Numbered from the stretch's first letter, positions 37,579 through 46,193 are shown. The stretch is 64,000 nt of DNA from Muricoccus nepalensis (GCF_006438825.1 NZ_RCZP01000001.1:187056-251055), one strand, 5' to 3'. Notes: generated by a model from the sequence alone, not told the origin. Numbers and translations: made by a program.

Positions 37579-38439
37579 CTAGTCGTCTCCCTCTTTCTCC
37601 CGGCCCGGCGAGGCATCACCCTCGTCCGGGGCCGGCGGCGCGGCGGGCCGCATCGTCGCCGCGGCCGCGGCGTTCGTCGCCATGGCGGCGGCCGTCAGCG
37701 CGGCGGCGCTGGCCGCGACCGCCCGGACCGTCATCGTCGCCATCGCCTCCGCGCCCGCTTGCGCGAGCGAGGGCATGCCGGCCGCGTACCAGCGCGCCCT
37801 GCTCCGCGCGGCCAGGGCTGGCGCCGCGTCCTCGGGCGTCGCGGGCTCGGTCGCCGGTGGCATCGGCGTCTCCGAGCCGGCGCGCTGCTCCTCCGGAGCG
37901 ACCGGGCCACGGCCCCGGGGCTTGCTCGCCGCGGCGTCGCCGGCCGGCTGGACCGGGCGCGAGGCCGCGCGGCGGGGCGCCGGGTTGGTCTTCGGCGCCT
38001 CTGCCTTCTTGGTTGAAGCGGCGCGCCGCGTCCTGGCCGGCGACGCGCCCTTGGCCAAGGCCGGCCGGGCGCTGCGCTTTGCGGGCCGATCGGCCGCGGC
38101 CGCCTTGCCGGCGCCGCGCCGCGCCGGCTTCGCCGTGGCGGTGCCGGCCGCGCGCTTCGACGTCGCGGGGCCAGTCCTGCGCGCCGTTGTGGCCTTCGCG
38201 GCCGCAGCCCGCCCCGCGCTCGCCGTTGCGGCCGGCGCCTTCGTGGCCCCTGTCTTGCGGGGAGCCGCCTTTGCCGGCGCGGGCTTCGCCGCGCGCGCCC
38301 TGGCGGGCTCGCTCCTGGCCGCCGCTGCGGGCTTGCGCTTCGCCGCCGTGGGCCTCGGCGTTGCGGCCGCGGCGCGCGACCGCCGCCTCGCCTCCGGCGC
38401 CGGGGCGGCCTTGTCCTTGTCGCGGGGGGTCTTTGCCAT
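37579..38439 (-). CDS. Histone-H1-like Ala/Lys/Arg-rich protein
   Basis: A 286-residue low-complexity, strongly basic protein. Residues 1-180 are an Ala/Lys/Arg/Pro/Thr-rich tail with repeated AAKPAPAKAA, KPARRGAGKAA-type units, as in bacterial H1-like DNA-binding proteins and the tail of PhaF-type phasins. The C-terminal 70 residues (WYAAGMPSLAQAGAEAMATMTVRAVAASAAALTAA...) form an amphipathic, phasin-like stretch before an acidic end. DNA or PHA-granule association is possible. AGGTGATC lies before the ATG at 38439. It is divergent from eutB. Confidence 0.65.
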   Translation of the reverse strand: MAKTPRDKDKAAPAPEARRRSRAAAATPRPTAAKRKPAAAARSEPARARAAKPAPAKAAPRKTGATKAPAATASAGRAAAAKATTARRTGPATSKRAAGTATAKPARRGAGKAAAADRPAKRSARPALAKGASPARTRRAASTKKAEAPKTNPAPRRAASRPVQPAGDAAASKPRGRGPVAPEEQRAGSETPMPPATEPATPEDAAPALAARSRARWYAAGMPSLAQAGAEAMATMTVRAVAASAAALTAAAMATNAAAAATMRPAAPPAPDEGDASPGREKEGDD

Positions 38440-38595
38440 GGGGATCACCTTGCTCGATCAGGCCTGATGAGGAAACGAATCGCGCGGAAGGCCGAAGGTT
38501 TCCGGCTGGTTTCGCCTGACGGTGCGTCCCAGCAGGTCCCCGGCGGCCGCTGGACAGGCGGCGCGGCGCGGGGGACGCTCGCCGGCGGAGGGCCG

Positions 38596-39993
38596 ATGGG
38601 AAGCTGGAGCGCGATCGCCGGCGGGGAGAGCCACCGCTTCGACGGCCTGGCGACGCTTCTCGCCGCCGCCTCCCCGCGCCGCTCGGGCGACGAGCTCGCG
38701 GGGATCGCGGCCGGGAGCGACGCCCGGCGGGTCGCCGCGCGCCTCGCCCTGGCCGACCTGCCGCTCGCGGCCTTCCTTTCCGAGGCCGTCGTGCCCTACG
38801 AGGCCGACGAGGTCACGCGGCTGATCCTCGACACCCATGACGCCCGCGCCTTCGCGCCGCTCTCGGGCCTGACGGTGGGGGCCTTCCGCGACTGGCTCCT
38901 CTCGCACGAGGCGGACGGCCCGGCCCTCGCCGCGGTGTCGCCGGGCGTCACGCCGGAGATGGCGGCGGCGGTGTCGAAGCTCATGCGCAACCAGGACCTG
39001 ATCGCGGTCGCGCGCAAGCGGCGGGTGGTGAGCGCCTTCCGCTGCACGCTCGGGCTGGAGGGAAGGCTCGCCACGCGGCTGCAGCCCAACCATCCCGCGG
39101 ACGACCCGCGCGGCATCGCCGCCTCCACCCTCGACGGGCTGCTGAACGGCTCCGGCGACGCGGTGATCGGCGTAAACCCGGCCACCGACAGCCTGCCCAC
39201 CGCGCTCACGCTGCTGGAGATGCTCGACGGGCTCCGCGCCCGCTACGACATCCCGACGCAGACCTGCGTGCTGACGCACGTGACCAACGCCATCGCCCTC
39301 ATGGCGCGCGGCGCGCCGGTGGACCTCGTCTTCCAGTCCGTCGCCGGGACGGAGGGGGCCAACCGCGGCTTCGGCGTCGACCTCGCGACGCTGCGCGAGG
39401 CTCGCGACGCCGCGCTGTCGCTGAACCGCGCCGGCCCCTCGGGCGAGGTGATGTACTTCGAGACCGGCCAGGGAAGCGCGCTCTCGGCAGAGGCGCATCA
39501 CGGCGTGGACCAGCAGACGCTGGAGGCCCGCGCCCAGGGCGTCTGCCGCGCCTTCCGCCCGCTGCTGGTGAACACGGTGGTCGGCTTCATCGGCCCCGAA
39601 TACCTCTACGACGGCAAGCAGATCATCCGCGCGGGGCTCGAGGACCATTTCTGCGGCAAGCTCCTCGGCCTGCCGATGGGGGCGGACGTCTGCTACACGA
39701 ACCACGCCGAGGCCGACGGCGACGACATGGACGGGCTGATGACGCTGCTCGGCGTCGCGGGCGTGCACTTCCTCATCTGCGTGCCGGGCGCGGACGACAT
39801 CATGCTCAACTACCAGAGCCTCTCCTTCCACGACGTCCTCGCGCTGCGCGCCCTGCTCGGCCTGCGCCCCGCGCCCGAGTTCGAGGCCTGGCTCGCGCGC
39901 ATGGGGATCGCGGGAGCGGACGGCGCCATCCGCCCGCCTCCCCTCGCCTCCTCCCGCCTGCTGCAGCTCGCCCAGGAGGCGGGCGGTGGCTGA
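38596..39993 (+). CDS. eutB: Ethanolamine ammonia-lyase, large subunit EutB
   Basis: The catalytic subunit of the adenosylcobalamin-dependent lyase that turns ethanolamine into acetaldehyde and ammonia. At 465 residues it is close to the usual 453. Core family segments are present: VAVARKRRVVSAFRCTLGLEGRLATRLQPNHP, GDAVIGVNPATDS, FQSVAGTEGANRGFGVD, YFETGQGSALSA and CYTNHAEAD. The ATG at 38596 has GGAGG and matches the family start; a longer in-frame extension from 38467 is low complexity. It overlaps eutC by 8 bp. No microcompartment shell genes are near. Confidence 0.94.
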   Translation: MGSWSAIAGGESHRFDGLATLLAAASPRRSGDELAGIAAGSDARRVAARLALADLPLAAFLSEAVVPYEADEVTRLILDTHDARAFAPLSGLTVGAFRDWLLSHEADGPALAAVSPGVTPEMAAAVSKLMRNQDLIAVARKRRVVSAFRCTLGLEGRLATRLQPNHPADDPRGIAASTLDGLLNGSGDAVIGVNPATDSLPTALTLLEMLDGLRARYDIPTQTCVLTHVTNAIALMARGAPVDLVFQSVAGTEGANRGFGVDLATLREARDAALSLNRAGPSGEVMYFETGQGSALSAEAHHGVDQQTLEARAQGVCRAFRPLLVNTVVGFIGPEYLYDGKQIIRAGLEDHFCGKLLGLPMGADVCYTNHAEADGDDMDGLMTLLGVAGVHFLICVPGADDIMLNYQSLSFHDVLALRALLGLRPAPEFEAWLARMGIAGADGAIRPPPLASSRLLQLAQEAGGG

Positions 39994-40741
39994 GACGCCG
40001 CGCGCCGCGGCGCCCGATCCCTGGGCGCGGCTGCGCGGGGCCACGCGCGCCCGCATCGGCCTCGGCCAGGCCGGCGACGCCCTGCCGCTGCGCGAGGTGC
40101 TGGCCTTGCAGATGGCGCATGCCCTGGCGCGGGACGCGGTTCACGCGCCGCTCGACACCGCCGCGCTGGCGGAGGCGCTCCGTCCGCATCCCGTCCTCCA
40201 GGCCCGCAGCGCCGCGCCCGACCGCGGCACCTATCTCCGCCGTCCCGACCTCGGCCGGCGCCTGCACCCCGGGGCCGCGCTGCCCGCGGGCGCCTGCGAC
40301 GTCGCCTTCGTGCTCGCGGACGGGCTCTCGGCCACCGCCGTGCAGCGCCACGCCCCCGCCCTGTTCCACGCCTGCCTCGCGCGGCTGCCGGGCTGGCGGA
40401 TCGGCCCCGCCGTCATCGCGACGCAGGCGCGCGTGGCGCTCGGCGACGCGGTGGGGGAGCGGCTCGGGGCGCGGCTGGTGGCGGTGCTGATCGGCGAGCG
40501 GCCGGGGCTGAGCGTGCCGGACAGCCTCGGCGTCTACCTCACCTTCGAGCCCCGGCCGGGCCGGCGGGATTCGGAGCGCAACTGCCTCTCGAACATCCAC
40601 GCTCAGGGCGGGTTGAGCCCCGAGCTCGCCGCGGCGAAGCTCGCCTGGCTGATGCGCGAGGCGCTGAACCGGAAGCTGACCGGCACGGGGCTGAAGGACG
40701 ACGCCGATCCCGCGGGCCTCGATGGGCCGGCAGGGGGCTGA
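39986..40741 (+). CDS. eutC: Ethanolamine ammonia-lyase, small subunit EutC
   Basis: The 251-residue small subunit, which helps bind adenosylcobalamin. Recognisable blocks are ARIGLGQAGDALPLREVLALQMAHALARDAVH, RRPDLGRRL, FVLADGLSA, LVAVLIGERPGLSVPDSLGVYLTFEP and RRDSERNCLSNIH. The GTG at 39986 lies inside the 3' end of eutB with AGGAGG upstream, so translation is coupled. An SDR gene follows 23 bp downstream on the same strand. Confidence 0.95.
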   Translation: MAETPRAAAPDPWARLRGATRARIGLGQAGDALPLREVLALQMAHALARDAVHAPLDTAALAEALRPHPVLQARSAAPDRGTYLRRPDLGRRLHPGAALPAGACDVAFVLADGLSATAVQRHAPALFHACLARLPGWRIGPAVIATQARVALGDAVGERLGARLVAVLIGERPGLSVPDSLGVYLTFEPRPGRRDSERNCLSNIHAQGGLSPELAAAKLAWLMREALNRKLTGTGLKDDADPAGLDGPAGG

Positions 40742-40764
40742 GACGACACGGGAAGGAAACGCGG

Positions 40765-41526
40765 ATGGACCTCGAACTCTCCGGCAAGCGCGCCGCCGTC
40801 ACCGGGGCCTCGAAGGGCATCGGCCGCGCCATCGCCCTCGCCCTCGCGCGGGAGGGATGCGAGCTCGTCCTCCTCGCCCGGGACGCCGCCGCCCTGGCGC
40901 GCGTGGCCGAGGAGATCGCGGGCGCCGGCGGGCGCCCGGCCCAGACCATCCCCGCCGACCTCTCCCGGCACGAGGAGCTGGAGCGGGCGGCGGGCGGGAT
41001 CGGCGCGCTCGACATCCTTGTCAACAACGCCGGCGCCATCCCCGCGGGCAACCTGCTGGAGGTCGGCAACGACGCCTGGCGGGCGGCGTGGAACCTGAAG
41101 GTCTTCGGCACGATCGGCCTCAGCCGCCTGCTCTACCCCGCGCTCAAGGCGAGCGGCGGCGTCATCGTCAACATCATCGGCGCGGCGGGGGAGCGGATGA
41201 ACCCCGACTACATCGCGGGCAGCACGGGCAATGCGGCGCTGATGGCCTTCACGCGCAGCCTCGGCATCGGCGCGGCGCGGGACGGCATCCGCGTCATGGG
41301 CATCAATCCCGGCCCGGTCTCGACCGAGCGGAACGAGACCTTGCTGCGCGCCCGCGCGACGAAGGAGCTCGGCGACGCCGGGCGCTGGCGCGAGTTCCAG
41401 GCGACCATGCCCTTCGGCCGGGCGGCGACGGTGGAGGAGATCGCCTCCGCCGCGGCCTTCCTCGCCTCGCCCCGCTCCGCCTACACCAGCGGCACCATCC
41501 TCACAATCAACGGCGCGCCCCCCTGA
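40765..41526 (+). CDS. SDR-fold protein lacking the usual Ser-Tyr-Lys catalytic residues
   Basis: A 253-residue Rossmann protein in the eutBC transcription unit. Cofactor motifs are intact (TGASKGIGRA, NNAGAIPAG). However, the classical YxxxK before the NAAL helix is replaced: the text reads YIAGSTGNAAL, with Gly at the Tyr position and Asn at the Lys position. The usual catalytic Ser is in NIIGAAG and is also lost. It may use other residues or bind NAD(P) without classical catalysis. AAGGAAA precedes the ATG. The link to ethanolamine use is by position only. Confidence 0.85.
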   Translation: MDLELSGKRAAVTGASKGIGRAIALALAREGCELVLLARDAAALARVAEEIAGAGGRPAQTIPADLSRHEELERAAGGIGALDILVNNAGAIPAGNLLEVGNDAWRAAWNLKVFGTIGLSRLLYPALKASGGVIVNIIGAAGERMNPDYIAGSTGNAALMAFTRSLGIGAARDGIRVMGINPGPVSTERNETLLRARATKELGDAGRWREFQATMPFGRAATVEEIASAAAFLASPRSAYTSGTILTINGAPP

Positions 41527-41535
41527 GCCGCGCGC

Positions 41536-42423
41536 TCAGAGCCCCGCCGACGCCGCGGGGCAGGCCGCGGCGAACCAGTCGGCGATCTCGTGCGACTGCA
41601 CGAAGAGGGTGTCGTCGCGCGCCTGCAAGGTGTCGAGCATCGCCGCCAGTTCCCCGATCCGGTGCGGCACCGCGATCAGGTGCGGGTGCAGCGCGAGGGT
41701 GAGGATGCGCGGCCCCGCGGCGAACTCGCCCTCCAGGCAGGCGAGCGTGCGGGTGAAGCGGCTGTGCATCTCGCCCGTTGCCTGGCGCTCCACCGCGTAG
41801 ATGACGCTGTCGTTCAGCTCGAGCGTGTAGGGCATGGCGATCATCGGGCCGCCGGTGGTGCGCATCCAGCAGGGCTGGTCGTCCAGCACCCAGTCGAAGA
41901 CGTAGTCGATCCCCGCCGCGCGCAGCAGGTCCGGCGCGCGCGCGCTCTCGCGCAGGCCCGGGCTGAGCCAGCCGCGCGGGCGCCGCCCGCTGAACCGCTC
42001 GATCTTGTCGAGCGAGGCGTCGATCACCCCGCTCTCGTCGCCCTCCCCGTGGAGGGCCTTCTGGTGGAACCCGTGGCCGATGAACTCCCAGCCCGCCTCG
42101 AGCACGGCCGCGGCGCATTCGGGATAGGCGTCGATCACGCCGGCGTTGAAGGAGGCGCCGGCGGGCAGGCCGCGCTCCCCAAAGAGGCGGAACAGCCGGG
42201 GCATGCCGCAGCGCATCCCGTACTCGGCCCAGGCGAAGTTCGGCACGTCCGGCACCTGGTCGCGGCCGTGCGGGGGCGTGAGCACGGTCCGCGGCATGGG
42301 CTGGTCGAAGAGCCAGTGCTCGATGTTGACCACGAGCTGCACCAGCAGCCGCTTGCCCTGCAGCGGCGGCAGCGCGGGCGCGGCGGAGGCCATGCGGTAG
42401 GGGATGCGGGGGTTGGACTGCAT
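41536..42423 (-). CDS. Polysaccharide deacetylase family protein (PuuE/allantoinase-like)
   Basis: A NodB-homology deacetylase-fold protein of 295 residues without a signal peptide, thus cytosolic and closer to PuuE-type amidohydrolases than to secreted chitin deacetylases. Visible elements are ASFNAGVIDAYPECAAAVLEAGWEFIGHGFHQ (metal-binding His pair), GWLSPGL and ALHPHLIAVPHRI. AGGGAG lies before the ATG. It is divergent from the lysR gene and could be under its control. The amide substrate is unknown. Confidence 0.85.
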   Translation of the reverse strand: MQSNPRIPYRMASAAPALPPLQGKRLLVQLVVNIEHWLFDQPMPRTVLTPPHGRDQVPDVPNFAWAEYGMRCGMPRLFRLFGERGLPAGASFNAGVIDAYPECAAAVLEAGWEFIGHGFHQKALHGEGDESGVIDASLDKIERFSGRRPRGWLSPGLRESARAPDLLRAAGIDYVFDWVLDDQPCWMRTTGGPMIAMPYTLELNDSVIYAVERQATGEMHSRFTRTLACLEGEFAAGPRILTLALHPHLIAVPHRIGELAAMLDTLQARDDTLFVQSHEIADWFAAACPAASAGL

Positions 42424-42506
42424 GCGGGGCGCTCCCTGGCGGTCGTCCCATCCACTCTAGGGCGCGCCGGGGAAGCGGACCCATTTTTGCCGCCGCGCTA
42501 ACAGCT

Positions 42507-42521
42507 ATGCTGTCGCGGCAT
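42507..42521. promoter_or_regulatory. ATGC-N7-GCAT box upstream of lysR
   Basis: ATGCTGTCGCGGCAT fits the LysR T-N11-A pattern and lies 21 bp before the lysR start. Its reverse complement differs at only two positions from the box at 46179 upstream of the ABC transporter operon. Confidence 0.55.
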
Positions 42522-42541
42522 CGGCGCGGGGACGGGACGGC

Positions 42542-43471
42542 ATGGAGTTGCGGCAACTGGAGTACTTCCGCGAGGTCGCGCGCATCGGCAGCTTCTCGCA
42601 GGCGGCGGCCATCCTCGCCGTGGCCCAGCCCGCCCTCAGCCGCCAGGTGCGCAAGCTGGAGCAGGAGCTCGGCGCCGACCTCCTCTACCGGCACGGTCGG
42701 GGCGTGGTGCTGACCGAGGCGGGCGGCCGCTTCCTCGCGGTGATCGAGGAGGTGCTCGACCGGCTGGAGGGCGTGCGCGCCGCCGCCGCCGCGGAGCGCG
42801 AGGTGCCGCGCGGCGTGGTGACGCTGGGCATGCCGCCCTCCCTCAGCTCCGTCGTCGGCGCGCCGCTGCTGCAACGTCTCCGGCGCCGCTGGCCGGAGCT
42901 CCACCTGCGGATCAGCGACGGCTTCTCGGGCTACGTCAACGAGTGGCTGATGTCGGGGAGGATCGACCTCGCGGTGCTGCACCGGGGGCAGCACGCGGGC
43001 AGCGTCGTGACGGACCCGCTCCTGCGGGAGGACCTCTACCTCCTCACCGCCGGCGGGCGGGGCGAGCCGGACGCGCCGCTTCCCTTCGCCGCCCTGGCCG
43101 GCCGCGGGCTGATCCTTCCGGGCCAGCACCACGGGCTGCGGCGCGAGCTCGACCGGGTCGCGCTGGAGACCGGGACGACGCTCGCGGTGCTGATGGAGGT
43201 GGACTCGCTGGCCGCCATCCGCGACCTCGTGGCGGACGGCGCGGGCGACGCGGTGCTGCCCTATGGCTGCGTGTGGAGGGACATCCGCGACGGCCGCATC
43301 GCCGCGCGCCGCCTCTGCGATCCCTTCGTGGTGAACGAGCTCGTCCTCGGCATGTCCGCGCGCCGCCCGGTGCGGCTGGCGATGCGGGAGGTGGTGAAGG
43401 CGCTGCGGGCGGAGATCGCCGCGCTGCTCGCGGCGGGGCGCCTCGCCGGGACGGAGCGGGCGGAGGGGTGA
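42542..43471 (+). CDS. LysR-family transcriptional regulator
   Basis: A LysR-type activator/repressor of 309 residues. N-terminal winged HTH: MELRQLEYFREVARIGSFSQAAAILAVAQPALSRQVRKLEQELG; effector-binding domain from about residue 95. It resembles the Nac/Cbl-type subgroup that governs nitrogen- or sulfur-related genes, though this cannot be proven here. It is convergent with the ABC transporter operon (10 bp between stops) and divergent from the deacetylase gene. A T-N11-A box in its own promoter suggests autoregulation. Confidence 0.93.
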   Translation: MELRQLEYFREVARIGSFSQAAAILAVAQPALSRQVRKLEQELGADLLYRHGRGVVLTEAGGRFLAVIEEVLDRLEGVRAAAAAEREVPRGVVTLGMPPSLSSVVGAPLLQRLRRRWPELHLRISDGFSGYVNEWLMSGRIDLAVLHRGQHAGSVVTDPLLREDLYLLTAGGRGEPDAPLPFAALAGRGLILPGQHHGLRRELDRVALETGTTLAVLMEVDSLAAIRDLVADGAGDAVLPYGCVWRDIRDGRIAARRLCDPFVVNELVLGMSARRPVRLAMREVVKALRAEIAALLAAGRLAGTERAEG

Positions 43472-43481
43472 CGCCGCGCCC

Positions 43482-44222
43482 TCAGCGCCCGGGGTGCAGC
43501 GCCTGCATGATGTCCGCCTTGTAGGCGACGAAGCCGGGCTGCGTCAGCAGGGCGAGCGAGCGCGGGCGCGGCAGGTCGATCGGGATGTCGCGCAGGATGC
43601 GCCCGGGCCGCGCGGTCATGACGCAGACCCGGTCGGCCAGCAGGATCGCCTCGTCGATGTCGTGCGTGACGAAGAGGACGGTCGTGCGGAGCGTCTGCCA
43701 GACGTCCAGCAGAAGCTGCTGCATCGCGAGCCGCGTCTGGGCGTCGAGCGCGCCGAAGGGCTCGTCCATCAGCAGGGCGCGCGGCTGCATCACCAGAGCG
43801 CGGGCGAGGCCGACGCGCTGGCGCATGCCGCCCGAGAGCTGCGAGGGCAGCGCGTCCTCGAAGCCCTGCAGCCCGACCAGGCCAAGCAGCTCCGCGGTGC
43901 GCGCGGCGTAGCCCGCGGGCGCGTCGCCGCGCATGCGGGGGCCGAAGGTGACGTTGTCCTGCACGCTGAGCCAAGGCAGCAGCGCCGCGTCCTGGAACAC
44001 CACGGCGCGGTCGGGGCCGGGCCGGCCGATGGCGGCGCCGGCGAAGCCGATCCCGCCCTCGCTCGGCGCCTCGAAGCCGGCCAGCAGGTTCAGCAGCGTC
44101 GACTTGCCGCAGCCGGAGGGGCCGAGCAGGGCGACGAACTCCGCCTCCTCGATCCGCAGGTCGATCCCGTCCAGCGCCTGCACGGGGCCGTAGCGCTTGG
44201 TGACGCCGTGGAAGTCGATCAA
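43482..44222 (-). CDS. ABC transporter ATP-binding protein (NrtD/SsuB/TauB type)
   Basis: An importer ATPase of 246 residues with Walker A GPSGCGKST, Q-loop VFQDAALLPW, signature LSGGMRQRVGLARAL, Walker B ALLMDEPFGALD and H-loop VTHDIDEA. The only start that keeps the first strand (IDFHGVTKRYG) is a TTG at 44222 that overlaps the permease stop by 4 bp (TTGA), so it depends on coupled translation. Third gene of the operon after the binding protein and permease. Confidence 0.93.
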   Translation of the reverse strand: MIDFHGVTKRYGPVQALDGIDLRIEEAEFVALLGPSGCGKSTLLNLLAGFEAPSEGGIGFAGAAIGRPGPDRAVVFQDAALLPWLSVQDNVTFGPRMRGDAPAGYAARTAELLGLVGLQGFEDALPSQLSGGMRQRVGLARALVMQPRALLMDEPFGALDAQTRLAMQQLLLDVWQTLRTTVLFVTHDIDEAILLADRVCVMTARPGRILRDIPIDLPRPRSLALLTQPGFVAYKADIMQALHPGR

Positions 44223-45088
44223 CGCCCGCCCCCGTGCGCCGCGAGGGCGCGCCAGCGGAGCAGCCGCCCGGCGAGGAGCAGGATCGCGCGATCGGTCAGC
44301 AGGCCGAGCACGCCAATGGTCGCCATGTCCGCGAGCACCACGTCCATGCGCCCCACATAGTAGGCGTCCCACAGCACGTAGCCGAGGCCGGACTTCACCG
44401 CGACCATCTCCGAGACGATCACCGCCGTCCAGCCGACGCCGAGGCCGATCCGCATGCCCGTGAAGATCGCCGGCAGCGCGGCCGGGAGGACGACATGCAG
44501 GAGGATCTTCATCCGGCCGGAGCCGAGCATGAGGGCGGCGCGGATCCAGTTGCGCTCCACCTCCCGCGCGCCCTGGGTCGCGTTCACCACCACCGGGTAG
44601 AAGACGCCGAGCGCGATGAGGAAGATCGCGCCGAAGTCGCGGATGCCGAAGATGGCGATGGAGAAGGGCAGCCAAGCCGTGATCGGGATCGGCCGCAGCA
44701 TCTGGATGGTCGGGTCCACCAGGGCGGCGGCGCCGCGGCTCCAGCCGATGAGAATGCCGAGCGGCACGGCCAGCGCGACGGCGAGCAGGAAGCCCTGCGC
44801 CACGCGGCCCGCCGAGAACAGCACGGCGCCGAGCCAGGTGCCGCTGTAGGCGTTCAGCCCCATGCCCACGGGCCCGAAGGCCCAGGCCTGCCAAGCCTCC
44901 CAGACGCGGAGCGGCGTCGGCAGCGCGCCGCCGAGCAGCACGCCGCGCTCGCCCCCCGCCCATTGCCACGCAGCCAGAATCAGCAGCGGCAGGGCCAGGG
45001 CGGAGGCGCCGCGCAGCGCGGCCAGGGCCGGCTGGCGCCAGCGCGGCTCCGCGGGAACGCCCGTCAGGCGCGTGCCGTCACGCGCCAT
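44219..45088 (-). CDS. ABC transporter permease (NrtB/SsuC/TauC type)
   Basis: An inner-membrane permease of 289 residues with about six spans and the EAA-type cytoplasmic loop around NWIRAALMLGSGRMKILLHVVLPAALPAIFTGMRIGLG. It pairs with the adjacent ATPase and binding protein. Its start overlaps the binding-protein stop by 11 bp. The family carries nitrate, sulfonates, taurine, cyanate or riboflavin precursors. Confidence 0.93.
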   Translation of the reverse strand: MARDGTRLTGVPAEPRWRQPALAALRGASALALPLLILAAWQWAGGERGVLLGGALPTPLRVWEAWQAWAFGPVGMGLNAYSGTWLGAVLFSAGRVAQGFLLAVALAVPLGILIGWSRGAAALVDPTIQMLRPIPITAWLPFSIAIFGIRDFGAIFLIALGVFYPVVVNATQGAREVERNWIRAALMLGSGRMKILLHVVLPAALPAIFTGMRIGLGVGWTAVIVSEMVAVKSGLGYVLWDAYYVGRMDVVLADMATIGVLGLLTDRAILLLAGRLLRWRALAAHGGGR

Positions 45089-46082
45089 TCGCGCGCGCGA
45101 CGAAGCCCGCGTCCCAGTGCTTGGGGATCTCGGCCGACACGTCGCGCGGCACCACGCCGAGCTGGTGGAAGGCGCGCGCCTGGGCCGCGATCTGCTCCGG
45201 CGTGACGACGCCGCCGAGGGTGATCGGCTTCGCCGCCTCGCGCGCGACGTTCAGCTCGAGCCCGGTGAAGCGCGCGTAGGCCTCGGCGAAGCGGGCGGGG
45301 TCGTCGGAGAGGGCGCGCTGGGCCTTCGCGTAGGCCCAGATGAAGCGGTCCACCGCGTCCTTCTTCGCGCGCGCCGCGGTCTGGGTCGCGACCAGCATGC
45401 CGAGCTCGGCGCCGACCGCGCGCGAGCGGCTGTACTCGAGGTTGCGCGCGAAGAAGCCGTAGCCCTCGATCACGGGGATGGATTCGAACGGCTCCCAGGT
45501 GACGATCGCGTCCACCTCGCCGCGCTTGAGCGCCTGGTCGAAGTTGGCGCCGCCGCCCTGGATGTTGACGGCGGTGAAGCTGTTGTAGGGGATGCCCTTC
45601 TCGGTCAGCGTCGCCGCGAACTGGAACCACACGGCCGAGCCCGGCGCGATCGCGATCTTCTTGCCGCGGAGGTCGTTCCAGCTGTCGAGCGTCACGCCGT
45701 TGCGGCCGATGACATATTTCTCGGAGCTGCCGACGCCGGTGAGGCCGACGATGTCGGTCGCGCCCTGGGCGAGCGCGATCGCGAGATCGGCCGGGCCGAC
45801 CGTCGCGAGGTCGAGCGAGCCCGAGATCAGCGCCGTGCGCGCGTCGGCGTAGCGCGCGAATTCCACCATGCGAAGGTTGACGCCGAGCGGGCCGAGGTCG
45901 GCCTCGACAAGGGCGAAGGGGGCGAGGTGCCCGACCTTCTGGTAGCCGAGCGTCAGCGCCTCGGGCTTCGCCAGCGGCGCCGGCTGGGCGGCCAGGGCCG
46001 AGGCGCGCCGCGGCTTCGCGAGCGCCGCCGCCCCGAGGAGCGCCGCGATCGGCAGCGCCGTGATCGACCGTCTGGGTAGCAT
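45078..46082 (-). CDS. ABC transporter substrate-binding protein (NrtA/SsuA/TauA type)
   Basis: A periplasmic binding protein of 334 residues with an N-terminal export signal (MLPRRSITALPIAALLGAAAL, Tat-like RRS). Mature features of the NMT1/SsuA class are LTLGYQKVGHLAPFALVEADL, DLATVGPADLAIALAQG, DLRGKKIAIAPGSAVWFQ and GEVDAIVTWEPFE. The ATG at 46082 follows GGAGGGG. Ligand unknown; sulfonate, taurine or pyrimidine precursors are options. A LysR-type box lies about 100 bp upstream. Confidence 0.92.
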   Translation of the reverse strand: MLPRRSITALPIAALLGAAALAKPRRASALAAQPAPLAKPEALTLGYQKVGHLAPFALVEADLGPLGVNLRMVEFARYADARTALISGSLDLATVGPADLAIALAQGATDIVGLTGVGSSEKYVIGRNGVTLDSWNDLRGKKIAIAPGSAVWFQFAATLTEKGIPYNSFTAVNIQGGGANFDQALKRGEVDAIVTWEPFESIPVIEGYGFFARNLEYSRSRAVGAELGMLVATQTAARAKKDAVDRFIWAYAKAQRALSDDPARFAEAYARFTGLELNVAREAAKPITLGGVVTPEQIAAQARAFHQLGVVPRDVSAEIPKHWDAGFVARANGA

Positions 46083-46178
46083 CGTCCCCTCCACCGCGCG
46101 CGCCGGCCAGCCCTGGACGGCGCGCTAGGCTATGGGCCGGCCGCGCGGCGAAGCCAGGACAAACAAGCACTAGCAGTT

Positions 46179-46193
46179 ATGCCGCAACGGCAT
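46179..46193. promoter_or_regulatory. ATGC-N7-GCAT box upstream of ABC transporter operon
   Basis: ATGCCGCAACGGCAT, a 15-bp inverted repeat (6-bp arms, 3-bp centre) with T-N11-A spacing, 97 bp before the binding-protein start. It matches the lysR promoter box at 13 of 15 positions. The remaining 46194-46331 holds no gene. Confidence 0.55.

Noticed and set aside
37579-38439. Ala/Lys-rich repeats as a DNA tandem repeat or frameshifted pseudogene
   Set aside because: The reading frame is continuous, starts with a ribosome-binding site and matches the known H1-like protein type.
38467-38595. N-terminal extension of EutB from an upstream ATG
   Set aside because: The extra 43 residues are low complexity and absent from the family; ATG 38596 has a better ribosome-binding site.
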